57,128 nucleotides of DNA. Origin: Algoriphagus aquimarinus (GTDB lineage Bacteria; Bacteroidota; Bacteroidia; Cytophagales; Cyclobacteriaceae). The notes beneath the pieces were generated by a model. The model was not told where the DNA came from and did no database searches. It saw only the letters and a program-made list of their open reading frames with translations. This document shows, in pieces, positions 44,935 through 56,000 of the stretch. How positions within the stretch are numbered: position 1 is the stretch's first letter; each line of letters begins with the position of its first letter. The stretch lies in the NCBI RefSeq assembly GCF_007997215.1, contig NZ_VORW01000025.1, positions 1 to 57,128 of the forward strand, given 5' to 3'. Both the position numbers and the translations under genes were made by a program.

Positions 44935-44958
44935 ATGCTGATTTACTATTAGAGAAAC

Positions 44959-46800
44959 TTAAAACTCCAATTTATTATTGTTCTGATCTATATCAGCTAG
45001 CCTCTTGCTAGGATCAATTTCAATGGATTTGATCATATCTGATTTTTTATTGATTCTGATAGTCTTAGTCAAATTTGTCCAAGGCCAGTCTTCAGAAATC
45101 ACGCGAGTTGGTGCGCCAGCTTCAGCAGCTTTATCACCCCTCATGATTTCCAGAGGCAAATACACCATCTCAGAAGTTCCATCTTTATAAGTGATGACCA
45201 GGTCTATAGGCATTGGCATCAGGCCAATTCGCTCAAGAGTAATGTCTGTCTGATCACCTTGTGGTGTCATTTTCTTCACTGCATAGTCAATAGTCTTGGT
45301 CGTATATACAAAATACTCCTTGTACCAATCCAACTCCAAACCACTCTCTTTTTCCATAATACGGATGAAGTCATTCACATTCGGGTGCTTGAAGCCCCAA
45401 GTATTCCAGTAGCTTAGAATTCCTTTATCTCTAGCTTCTTCACCGATGATATAACCCATCTGAGCCATAAACACTGCTCCTTTGGAATATGCAGCAGAAC
45501 TGTAAGCTCCATTCGTATCATAATGATCACTATGGGTACTCATAGGCTCTTCTTTGCCAGATTTCACCAATCTGTAATAGCCTGAATATGACCCTGTCAA
45601 AGGTGCCTCGCTAGCTTTGTATATAGATGACATCGTTAGCGCTGAAGCATAGCTAGTGAACCCTTCGTCCATCCAAGGGTAAAGTGCCTCATTGGTAGCT
45701 AATACACCCTGAAACCAGCTATGCGCTAACTCGTGAGCCATTACACTTACCAATCCATTTAAATTACGACCACCAGTCACTAGCGTAGCCATAGGATATT
45801 CCATTCCGCCGTCACCACCTTGGATGACAGAGAACTGCTTGTATGGATACTGTCCAAAATGTTCTGACATAAACTCAATCGCCTTTGGAGTGTACTCCAT
45901 AAGCTTCACCCAGTTCTCGGTAACGTCATCAGTAGGAATATAAAGATGATGAACAGTTACACCACTTTCCATTAAGAATTTATCGTGACGGTATTTAGGA
46001 TCCGCTGCCCACATGAAATCGTGAACATGTGGAGCTTTGAAGTGCCAAGTCAGCTTGTCTCCTTTAGGTTGAGTAACCTTCGCTCCAGCTTCTTCATAAC
46101 CATGACCGATTTCATTAGGGTTTTGTAAGTAACCAGTTCCACCCAGTACGTAAGTTTTATCGATAGTGATTTTCACATCAAAATCTCCCCAAATACCATA
46201 GAATTCACGACCGATGTAAGGATTGGCATGCCATCCCTGCTCATCGTACTCAGACATTTTAGGATACCACTGAGACATAGAATATCTCACGCCTTCACCG
46301 CTATCTCTTCCTGATCTTCTGATCTGTACAGGTACTTGACCAGTGAAAGACATTTCGAATTTAGCATCCGAATTTGGTAAAATTGGCTCCGCAAGTTCAA
46401 CTTCAAGGATAGTACCTACTTCACTAAATTTCAATGGCTTGCCATTCATCGTCAAGTTACTCACTCTCAAATAACCGATCTCATCTGGCTTCAATTTGCT
46501 GATTCGATCTCCTACTCTGCGATCCGGATCAGCTATACTTCTGGATCTTTCATCCATCATGCTACCTGGCTGAAAAGCATTGTAGTACAAATGATAAAAT
46601 ACCCGGTCTAAAGTATCAGGAGAGTTATTAGTATAAATCAATACCTGAGTTCCACTGTATTGATTTGTGTTGACGTCCATATTGACGTCCATTTGATAGT
46701 TGGCTGCTTGCTGGAATCGTCCCGTTTGGGCGAAGACACCGCTACATGCTACCATTAAAAGAAAAAGCCCGAAGAAAGGCTTAGCCAAGTTAATACGCAT
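44959..46800 (-). CDS. M1 family metallopeptidase (aminopeptidase)
   Basis: I choose the ATG at 46800, which yields a signal peptide (MRINLAKPFFGLFLLMVACSGVFAQ), rather than the longer frame from 46848. The ~613-residue protein shows the M1 N-terminal beta-saddle, the exopeptidase motif GDGGMEYPM (GxMEN-like, with N replaced by Y), and the zinc motif MAHELAHSWFQGVLATNEALYPWMDEGFTSYAS. In this motif the two His of HELAH and the downstream Glu bind zinc and the HE glutamate is the base. It lacks the long helical ERAP1-type C-terminal domain of PepN. It is exported, so it should trim peptides in the periplasm or outside. It is transcribed alone. Confidence 0.92.
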   Translation of the reverse strand: MRINLAKPFFGLFLLMVACSGVFAQTGRFQQAANYQMDVNMDVNTNQYSGTQVLIYTNNSPDTLDRVFYHLYYNAFQPGSMMDERSRSIADPDRRVGDRISKLKPDEIGYLRVSNLTMNGKPLKFSEVGTILEVELAEPILPNSDAKFEMSFTGQVPVQIRRSGRDSGEGVRYSMSQWYPKMSEYDEQGWHANPYIGREFYGIWGDFDVKITIDKTYVLGGTGYLQNPNEIGHGYEEAGAKVTQPKGDKLTWHFKAPHVHDFMWAADPKYRHDKFLMESGVTVHHLYIPTDDVTENWVKLMEYTPKAIEFMSEHFGQYPYKQFSVIQGGDGGMEYPMATLVTGGRNLNGLVSVMAHELAHSWFQGVLATNEALYPWMDEGFTSYASALTMSSIYKASEAPLTGSYSGYYRLVKSGKEEPMSTHSDHYDTNGAYSSAAYSKGAVFMAQMGYIIGEEARDKGILSYWNTWGFKHPNVNDFIRIMEKESGLELDWYKEYFVYTTKTIDYAVKKMTPQGDQTDITLERIGLMPMPIDLVITYKDGTSEMVYLPLEIMRGDKAAEAGAPTRVISEDWPWTNLTKTIRINKKSDMIKSIEIDPSKRLADIDQNNNKLEF

Positions 46801-46958
46801 AGTTGATTGTTTTTTTACAAATAAAGCCAAATTGAAAAGCGAGCCCAAACCATCAGTAAAAAAACGGACCGAAAATAAACTCGTAATTATTCTAAATCCT
46901 CAAGTATACTCCAACTGCTTTTTCCATTCCTTTTCTCAGAACTATACATTTAAAAAAG

Positions 46959-46989
46959 AAAAGCGCTTGAGTAATACCCAAACGCTTTT
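46959..46989 (-). terminator. Terminator of the giant T9SS protein gene
   Basis: AAAAGCG (46959-46965) pairs with CGCTTTT (46983-46989), extended inward by TTG/CAA with one T-G wobble. On the minus strand a T-run (TTCTTTTTTAAATG) follows. It lies 20 bp past the stop of the giant gene. Confidence 0.75.
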
Positions 46990-47008
46990 AATTAAAAAAT
47001 CACCCTTT

Positions 47009-50000
47009 TTAATTGTTTTTAATCAGCTTCCTCGTTATTGTTTGGAAGTTAATCTGCACCTGGATTTGATATAATCCATTACTCAGCGTACGCAGATCTA
47101 TCGTTTTAATAAATCCTTTTTCGTAGTCTCCAGACTCTTCAAAGACTAATCTTCCTGTTGCATCAAACACCTTTAAATGGATAATCGATGGCTGGGAAAT
47201 ATCGATTTTAACATTGGTTTCTGTGGTGGCAGGATTAGGATAAACCAACACTGAATTTTCTTGAGTTTCTTTAAATAGTTCGAACTCTTTGGTGAAGACA
47301 TTACCAACTATATCCCTGCTTGAAATTTGAATAGTGGTAGAATTCAACTCATCCTCCACTCCTTTCCATATCAATCGATTCTCTTCAATTTTGAAGTTTG
47401 AATCAGATTCTAATTCATAGGTATGGATATCATCAGCTGAGTCAACAGTTTCCAAAACTGCAATTATATCACCTTCTGCAACATCTATTGGGATAATAAC
47501 ATTAGATAGAAGTATATCAGTCGGGGAAGGTTTCTCCAAAACAAGCAATGAAACCTGAACATTTTCAGGTAATCCATCTAGCTCCAAATCTGTCAAGACA
47601 CCTTCTACAAATTGGACTCCTTCTAGGATTGGATCGTATTGATCCATGTCCCAAAGCACAGTTTTTTGAGGAAACTCTATTAAGATCTCAGCTAGTTTAT
47701 TTTCAAGAACTTTTTGTGAGGTATTCCAATTAACTACAACTAATTCAGAGCTATTGATTGACTTGTTCTTTCCTTTTTGAGGGTTATGAATAACAATACT
47801 TCCACCTGTCAGATCCGTTGTAGCATCATCCTTATCTGAAGCACCAAATTGATTATCATAAATAATCTCAGAAGTTGCACTCTGCCAGATCTTAATTCTA
47901 AATTTATCTACTTCAGTCACATCTTTTTTGCCGCCATCCACAGTAGAAACCATAAATGAATAGCCTGTCTGTCCATTAATAGTTCCATGCCCCTTATACA
48001 AGGCTTTGTAACCTGCAATCACCAGTGACATATCATCATAGGACGAACTATTAAAATTCAGGCCACCATTTTTAAACTGGAATTCTGTATTGCCATCAAC
48101 CTTGTTACTGCCCTTTCTGTATTTAGCTACAAAGCCGAAGTTGGCTCTACCTTCTGCATTCAAATCCTGAAGGTATGCACCTTTAGGTGACCAGATAGTT
48201 CCTCCACCAGTTACAAACCCTCCCTCTGGATCATAGATCACTGCCAAATCGGTAGAGCGATCTATTTCTCTACCACATTCATCTTTTACAAATAATGTAA
48301 TTTGATACACACCAGCATCAACATAACTATGGTCAGCACTAAAATCTGAATTGAAGTCAGTAATGCTAGTGATGGTCCCATCATCCCAATCCCAATATGC
48401 TTCCACTATGCTTCCATTGACTATTGCAGAAACTCGGATTTCAGTATTTACTGCATTTGGATCCAATGGTCCAGAAATACTTATGATTTCAAGCACTTCG
48501 GAACATGGATCTGAGTTACAACTTCCAGCTATTCCTGGATTTTTCAATTCATCAGAATCGTCGCAATCATCAGCATTGGCCACATATCCTGGAGGTACAG
48601 CACAAGACTCAATTGAATTAGACGCATCTCCATAACCATCTCCATCTTGATCCAAGTAATATGTCAGCCCAACAGCATCCGAATCTTCATCGTCCACAAA
48701 ACCATCGCAATCATTGTCAATGCCGTCGCATACTTCAGGTGCTCCCGGATAAACTGTTTTATTTGAATCGTCACAATCTCCTTCACTAATAGTAAATCCA
48801 TCACCATCTAAATCAATTTCGTTTAGAGTTATTGTTACGATTGCTGTCGCACTATTATCATTTCCATTAACATCTGTTGCAGTTAGTACCACTATATTAT
48901 CACCATCCTCGAGACTTGAGAAAGTATACTTATCCAACATTAAGGACAGAATACCGCAATTGTCAAATGATCCATCATTTACATCTTGTTCAGTAAGTGT
49001 TAAAGTCTCTCCTTCATTAATATTGAAAGTTCTATTTCGCGTAATTACTGTTGGCAATTCTGCATCATTCACCTTCACTGTGAAGCTTACAGTTTCTTCA
49101 TTGCCATGAATGTCTTTCGCTAAATAGGTAACAGTAGTAGTTCCAACATCAAAGACAGATCCATTAACCAGATTAGATTCAAAGGTTTCGATTCCACAGT
49201 TATCCGATGCATCTGGTTCAATCCAGCTAACAACTGCACCACAGGCTCCTTCTGCATTATTTACTACAATGTTTTCAGGCACATTCGTAATCATAGGTTT
49301 CTCTGAGTCTGTGACCGTAATAGTCTGAATTACCGTATTCGCAGCATTGCCATTTACATCAGACACATTCCAAGTAATCGTAGTCTCTCCAACAGGGTAA
49401 GCATCGGTCAATTCAAGTTCGTCACTTCTCACACCGGTTGGTTCACCGACAGAGCAATTATCAGCAGCAGAAACAATTGCCGTAAACCTTGCTTCGCAAA
49501 GTCCAGCTTCAGCAACAAGGATCTGATCTCCATTCGTGGTGATTACAGGGATCTCGGAATCAGTAACAGTGACATTAAAGCTACAAGTAGCCTCATTACC
49601 TGCACCATCAATAGCGGTGTAAATTACTGTGGTGACTCCAACTGGGAATATTGTTCCTGGCTCTAAATTGCTAGTCAAAATCACTGATCCGCTGTTATCT
49701 GTAGCTGTTGGTTCAGTCCAACTAACCAATGCTCCACAGTTCTCTGGATCTATCTTCACAGTGATTCCACTAGGACAATCACTTATAATTGGATCCTCGT
49801 TATCATCACTTTCAGTGATATTAACTGTAAAACTGCATTCTCTTATTTTTCCAGAAACATCAGTTGCTTGGTATATTACTATTGTAGATCCAAGTGGGAA
49901 GAAAGTACCAGTAGCTTGCCCACTGATCAATTCTAAACTAGCGATACCACAGTTATCCGTCGCTATCGGTAAATCATAGTTGATCACTTTTCCAGTTTCC

Positions 50001-53000
50001 CCAAATCCAACCGTGGTACTGATATCGGCTGGACAAGTAATAACTGGAAGTTGATTGTCTGTAACAGTAATAGTCTGAATTACCGCATCCGCAGCATTCC
50101 CATTTACATCAGACACATTCCAAGTGATCGTAGTCTCTCCAACAGGGTAAGCATCGGTCAATTCAAGTTCATCACTTCTAACTCCTGTTGGGTCACCAAC
50201 TGAGCAATTATCCGTAGCAGAGGCAGTTGCCGTAAAGCTTGCTTCACAAAGTCCTGCTTCGGTAACCAGATTCTGATTTCCATTCGTGGTGATCACTGGT
50301 AATTGATTGTCTGTAACAGTAATAGTCTGAATGACTGCATCCGCAGCATTCCCATTTACATCTGACACATTCCAAGTGATCGTAGTCTCTCCAACAGGGT
50401 AAGCATCGGTCAATTCAAGTTCGTCACTTCTCACACCGGTTGGTTCGCCTACAGAACAATTATCCGAAGCCGAAGCAGTTGCCGTAAAGCTTGCTTCGCA
50501 TAGACCTACTCCAGCAACCAAATTCTTATTTCCATTCGTGGTGATCTCCGGTAATTGATTGTCTGTAACAGTAATAGTCTGAATGACTGCATCCGCAGCA
50601 TTCCCATTTACATCTGACACATTCCAAGTGATCGTAGTCTCTCCAACAGGGTAAGCATCGGTCAATTCAAGTTCGTCACTTCTTACACCGGTTGGTTCGC
50701 CTACAGAACAATTATCCGCTGCAGAGGCAGTTGCCGTAAAGCTTGCTTCACAAAGTCCTGCTTCGGTAACCAGATTCTGATTTCCATTCGTGGTGATCAC
50801 CGGTAATTGATTGTCTGTAACAGTTACAGTGAAGCTGGCAGTTTCCTCATTGCCATGAATATCTGTAGCAGTATAAGTTACCGTAGTTTCTCCAACTGGG
50901 AAGGTCGCTCCAGGTAAAATGTTTGAAGTGAACGTATCAATTCCACAATTGTCAGTTGCATCCGGTGCAGTCCAAGTGACCACTGCATCGCAAGTTCCAG
51001 CATCATTGTCTACTACAATGTCTGCAGGAACATTCGTGATGGTTGGCAATACTTGATCAAATACAATTATTGAAACAACCTTTGTCGTCACATTCCCATT
51101 GGTATCCACGACTTTGTAATTCACTAAATTCTCTGATCCAACATTAGAGCAATCGAAGTCAATTGTACTAACACCATCTCCAAAGTAATACTCAGCTATT
51201 CCACAATTATCAACGGATCCATTTTCAACCATAGCTACAGTTAAAGTGCCTGAACCTAAATCATTGAGATAGACCGTTATATTCTGTTTAACATTGATAG
51301 TTGGAGCTTCTAAATCACTCACAACTATTTCAGCAAATTCCGAAACTATGTTAGCGTTGGAATCAATCACTTTTACCTCATAAATACCAGCAGATAGATT
51401 TTCAAATAATGGTAAACTTGAAGTGCTGATTAGGATAGCTTCCTTGTACAACTCAAAGGTATAAGGCCCAGTGCCAGCGAAAACTATTACTTCAAGCTTT
51501 CCATTAGCCGCATCTACACAGGATTCATTAGTAATGTTGACATCAATTCTGAAAATCTCCTCGAATTCAGCGATCACATCTTTATTGGAATCCATGGTGA
51601 GAGTGACCTCATCTGAAGTGCCACTCGCATCTCCCAACCATTGCTTGAAAATCCAACCCACTGCAGGAACAGCTGTTAAAACAACCTGTGAATCAGCGTC
51701 AAAATTATTTTCATTTGGACTTCTTCTAATCAAACCTGATCCGACTACTGAGGAGGTCAGCGTGAATTGTAAATTCTCACAATAGCCTTTGGTAATTGAA
51801 TTGTCATCCAGATTATATTCGTAAGGATATGCATCACTTATTTCCGCATATAATTCAAATGTGTTACTCAGGACGGTGACTTCAAATATTGCAATTTCAG
51901 TGCTCTTAGGACCAACGTTTACCTGTTGTCTTCCTATTTCCTGAAGCTCAGCGCCAATTTTATGGTACAAAATAAGTGTGCCTTCTGTGCCAATGTCTCC
52001 CTCGTTTCCTACTGTTAAGTCCACAGTAATTAACTCTCCATTTGCAGGACAATCACTGCTTAACACTATACCTTCGAAGTAAAGGTTTGGAGCATCTCCA
52101 ACAAAAATTGAACGTATGGCAGTATTGTTTAACCTGTTTGCATCATCTAGGACTTCCTCGACATCAATGATTGCTTCTAGGTTCTTTAAGCCCCCTATAG
52201 CACTGCTGTATGGTTGAGTGATTGCAACTGTTCCATCTTCTCCTGCAGCAACTCCAGAAACTAACACATCATCTCCAAGCTGAACTCCATCCACATTCAA
52301 ACGAACTTTGAATGGACCCGATGGAACAATTCCGATATTATCAAATGATACAAACACATTGATTTGCTCACCTAAATCAGGATTAATTTTAGAAGGTGAT
52401 ATATATGGAACTAACACCCTTAAATCAGGGCCCGGTGTGTTGATCGTGATTTGCTTTGAGTAAGAGTTATCAGTTTCATTACATTCGGTGAAATCCCCTG
52501 TCTCATCCACCACAACTTTTAAGGTAAAAGTACCTGCTTCTGTAAATATGTGAGGTATAGATACCAAATTTCCATACCCCGTATATGAAGAAGGAACTTC
52601 ATTGATGAAGGTTTCCCCTATCAGGTCATTATCTAAATAGAACCTGACATTTACATTATTTGGAATAAATAAACCGGTGTTTTGGATGTAGGCATACAGG
52701 TTTTGAACAGTATAAACTTGGAAACCACCTCTCCAAACTCCAGACACACTTATAATTGAAGGACTCAAATCAACGCAGAGAGGGACGGTGGCCAAATTAT
52801 TAGATTCGGACACCTCTTCTATTTCGTTCAGATTATCAGTCTTAAAACTCAAGTTATGATTTCCATAGGCAGCTATTGAAGAAACTAGTTGAACAGAATC
52901 AATCTTACCTTTTGCCATTCCTCCCGAATAGATCGAAGTTTCTGTTCGCTCAATTCCATTTTCGACAATCGTAAATTTATTCTCGAATGAATCTAGCACA

Positions 53001-56000
53001 TCAGTATATCCATTGTTGGAGAATTTTGCTGTAATCGTAAAGCTTTGCCCCGGAAGCGGAAGTTTTGGGCTGACAGAAAGCAAATAATTGCTTGTTCTTA
53101 AATCCGGCTTTTTGGGAAGGTAGGTTATGGTTTTTGTGTAAACATTATTTGTCTCATCCCCTTCTACTATTTCACCAGATCCAATTGGCTCATCAACTTT
53201 GACTACTATCACATGATCTTCCGTAGTGGTGAAAAGATTGGATAGTGAAAAGTTTGCAGCTCCACATCGATTGATGACTGGAACCGCTCTAGAGTCAAAT
53301 AAAACCCCATCCAAATACACGTTCGCATTAACCGTACTTGGTGTAGAAATTCCCCCGTTATTATTTACCCGAATGCTGAACGCATAGGAGTCCTCCAAGT
53401 TGAAAGTTGTATTTCCATAAATGACAGGGCTTAATTCTGGAGTCGAGCTATAGTTCCTGAAACTTTGGGTAGTTGTATTATTGTATTCAATTTTTTCTGA
53501 GACTTGATTGAAAGGATCCACTATCATTTGTACAAAACAATTAGGACCTGAGCAGGCATTGATGGTGGTCAGAATCGTGGTAAATGGATATTCTATGAAT
53601 TCACCAGGATTCAAGGATGTCACCACAAATTCCCCAAGAAGCCCGTCACAGGAACTATACCTTACCACAAAATTCTCCGCGATGGCATCTCCTTCATTAA
53701 TCACTTTTGCCGTACCAGTGACCGTTTCTCCAGCCAGAAAATAATTTCTTGGACCAAAATTTACCGAAATGTCACTGACAAGATCTGGCTTCAAAGTAAT
53801 ATTCGGGTCTTCAACTACTGAGACAGCCAAAGGTCCAAATGACTTAACAAAACGGCCATCATCCACTTCTCCGCTGACAGTATAATTTCCAGTAACAGGG
53901 AATCCTGAGAAAGTGGTATTGAAAGTTCCCTGAGAGGAAGTATAAGTAGTTCGGATTCTTCCGTCGCTCACTACCCATCTAACCACTGCATTCTTAACTT
54001 TTGGTGTAACCGCTGGATCCAAACCAATAAATGAAGCTAAGCCAGTAATTGTCACATTCTCCCCTACTACATAAGTCGATTTATTTGTATTAGCAGAGAC
54101 TGAAATCCCTTCAGGAAGCGCATAGAAGCGAATTGCGAAGTTATTTAGCTCGTTTTTCTCCAGTAAGTTTTGTGCAGAGTCAAGCACCACTTTGACTTCA
54201 TGAAATCCAGAACCTGTAAAGGCATAATCAAAAGAATAGTTTGTGAAAGACTGAGCTCCCACTGAACTAATCTGATCAGTTTTGATCAATGTTTGATCAT
54301 CAAAAATATAGATATCGAAATTCTCAGCTAGGTAATCAGAGGTATTTGTGATTTTGGCAGTAATCGTGAAAGTCTCACCTATAGCTGGCTCATCATCACT
54401 GAACAAAATATCATTTGCAAAAATTGCGATGTCCAAGAAATCAGTTGTCACTAATGGACGGTTACTAAACAGAGGAGAAGCAAAACAACCCCCTTCATTA
54501 GAAGCTCGAATTTGGGTGTTCCAATCCGCATCATTCGTTAATCCAGAAACGGTTACGGTATAAACCTTCCCGTCTGTGATATCGGTATCCGCTGCATCTT
54601 CTTCTAGCATTGAAAATTCAAGCGTTTCCAAAGCAGAGGTCATCACCACTTTTGGATAACCCGAATCAGGAAGAGATCCATTTACCTCTGAATACATTAC
54701 TCGGAAGACAAAGTCCGTTTCGTTAGTTCCAACTGTTGGAGATACAAAATCACTCTCATATCCCTCATCCCCAACAAATGCTAAAGTTGGTATATCAGCA
54801 ACTTCTACTGTAATAAATAATTCCACCGAACAACCATTTCCATTGGTGACAATCACCGAATAGTCGGTAGATTCTGTTGGGCTTACTATGATTGATGAGG
54901 AGGTAGCTCCATTACTCCAGCGATAGGATGTTCCTCCAGTTGCAACTAGAGTAGTTGTAACATTCTTACATATTGTTTGATCCGGAGTAACCGAAGCTAC
55001 AATATCCGGGTAATGCGTAATATTCTTTTCAGCTCGGTCATTAATCGAATTTTCATCTGTACCTACCAGATAAGCGGCTATCTGATAATCTCCTTTTGAA
55101 CTTAAGTCAGCTTTTTGAGTGAAAGTATAAGCATATATTTCACCAGGAGAAAGTACTATTCCAACCGGCAAAGTCTCTTGGACTATCTCAGTTCCGTTGA
55201 TTGAAAAAGCTACTACTAAGTTTTCGGCAAAAGTAGTCCCCACATTCTCTATTCGGATAGAAACAGCCTCTTCTGCTGTCAAAGTGCAATCAGATGAAGG
55301 ATCAATTATCTCATTTACCGAAATATCCAATCCATTAACTGCAGTAAACTCCACTGCTCCCACACTTACTGGAAGGGTCCGAGGATTACTTTCAATATCT
55401 TCTGAAACAATCGCAGTCAGATCAAATCCATTAGCTGCCAACGCCTCATTCTGAGGAATCAAATTAGAACTAGAGAAAAAGTCTGAATTAACAGTAACTG
55501 AATTCAAATCTTTAGAAGAAGTACTTCTCCAAGTAGCAAGATTAGAAACTATGGTATTTCCCCATATTCCCAGATTACTTCCTGCAGTAAAAAGGTTATT
55601 AAAATTACTTTCCTCAATAGCTGATATCGTAGACAACTTCAAGGCGTAACCTGTTCCAGATTGGAAAATATTGTTGATGAATTTATTGTTATTTCCTCCA
55701 GAGACATATTCAAGTGCTGCACCTGCTGATTGATTCCAGATGGAATTATGATAGAACTGAAGATAGCTTGACGTGGACAAGTAAACTGCTCGATTTGGGC
55801 CCTCGGAGTAGAAGAAATTATTATAAACCAAATTTGAAATAGAAGCCGAACCAGCAATATTTACCAACCTGAGGGCATTACCTTTTCCGCTAACAACTCG
55901 GTTATTTTTTACCAATAATCCTTCCGAAACATTTTCAGCATAAATTGAAATCTGATCCTCGGTAGAGCTGGTATTAAGCGTATTTCCAGTAATTTCTGGG

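Noticed and set aside
50051..50806. Regular 252-bp repeats as a non-coding satellite or CRISPR-like array
   Set aside because: The units are in-frame HYR modules of one continuous coding sequence.
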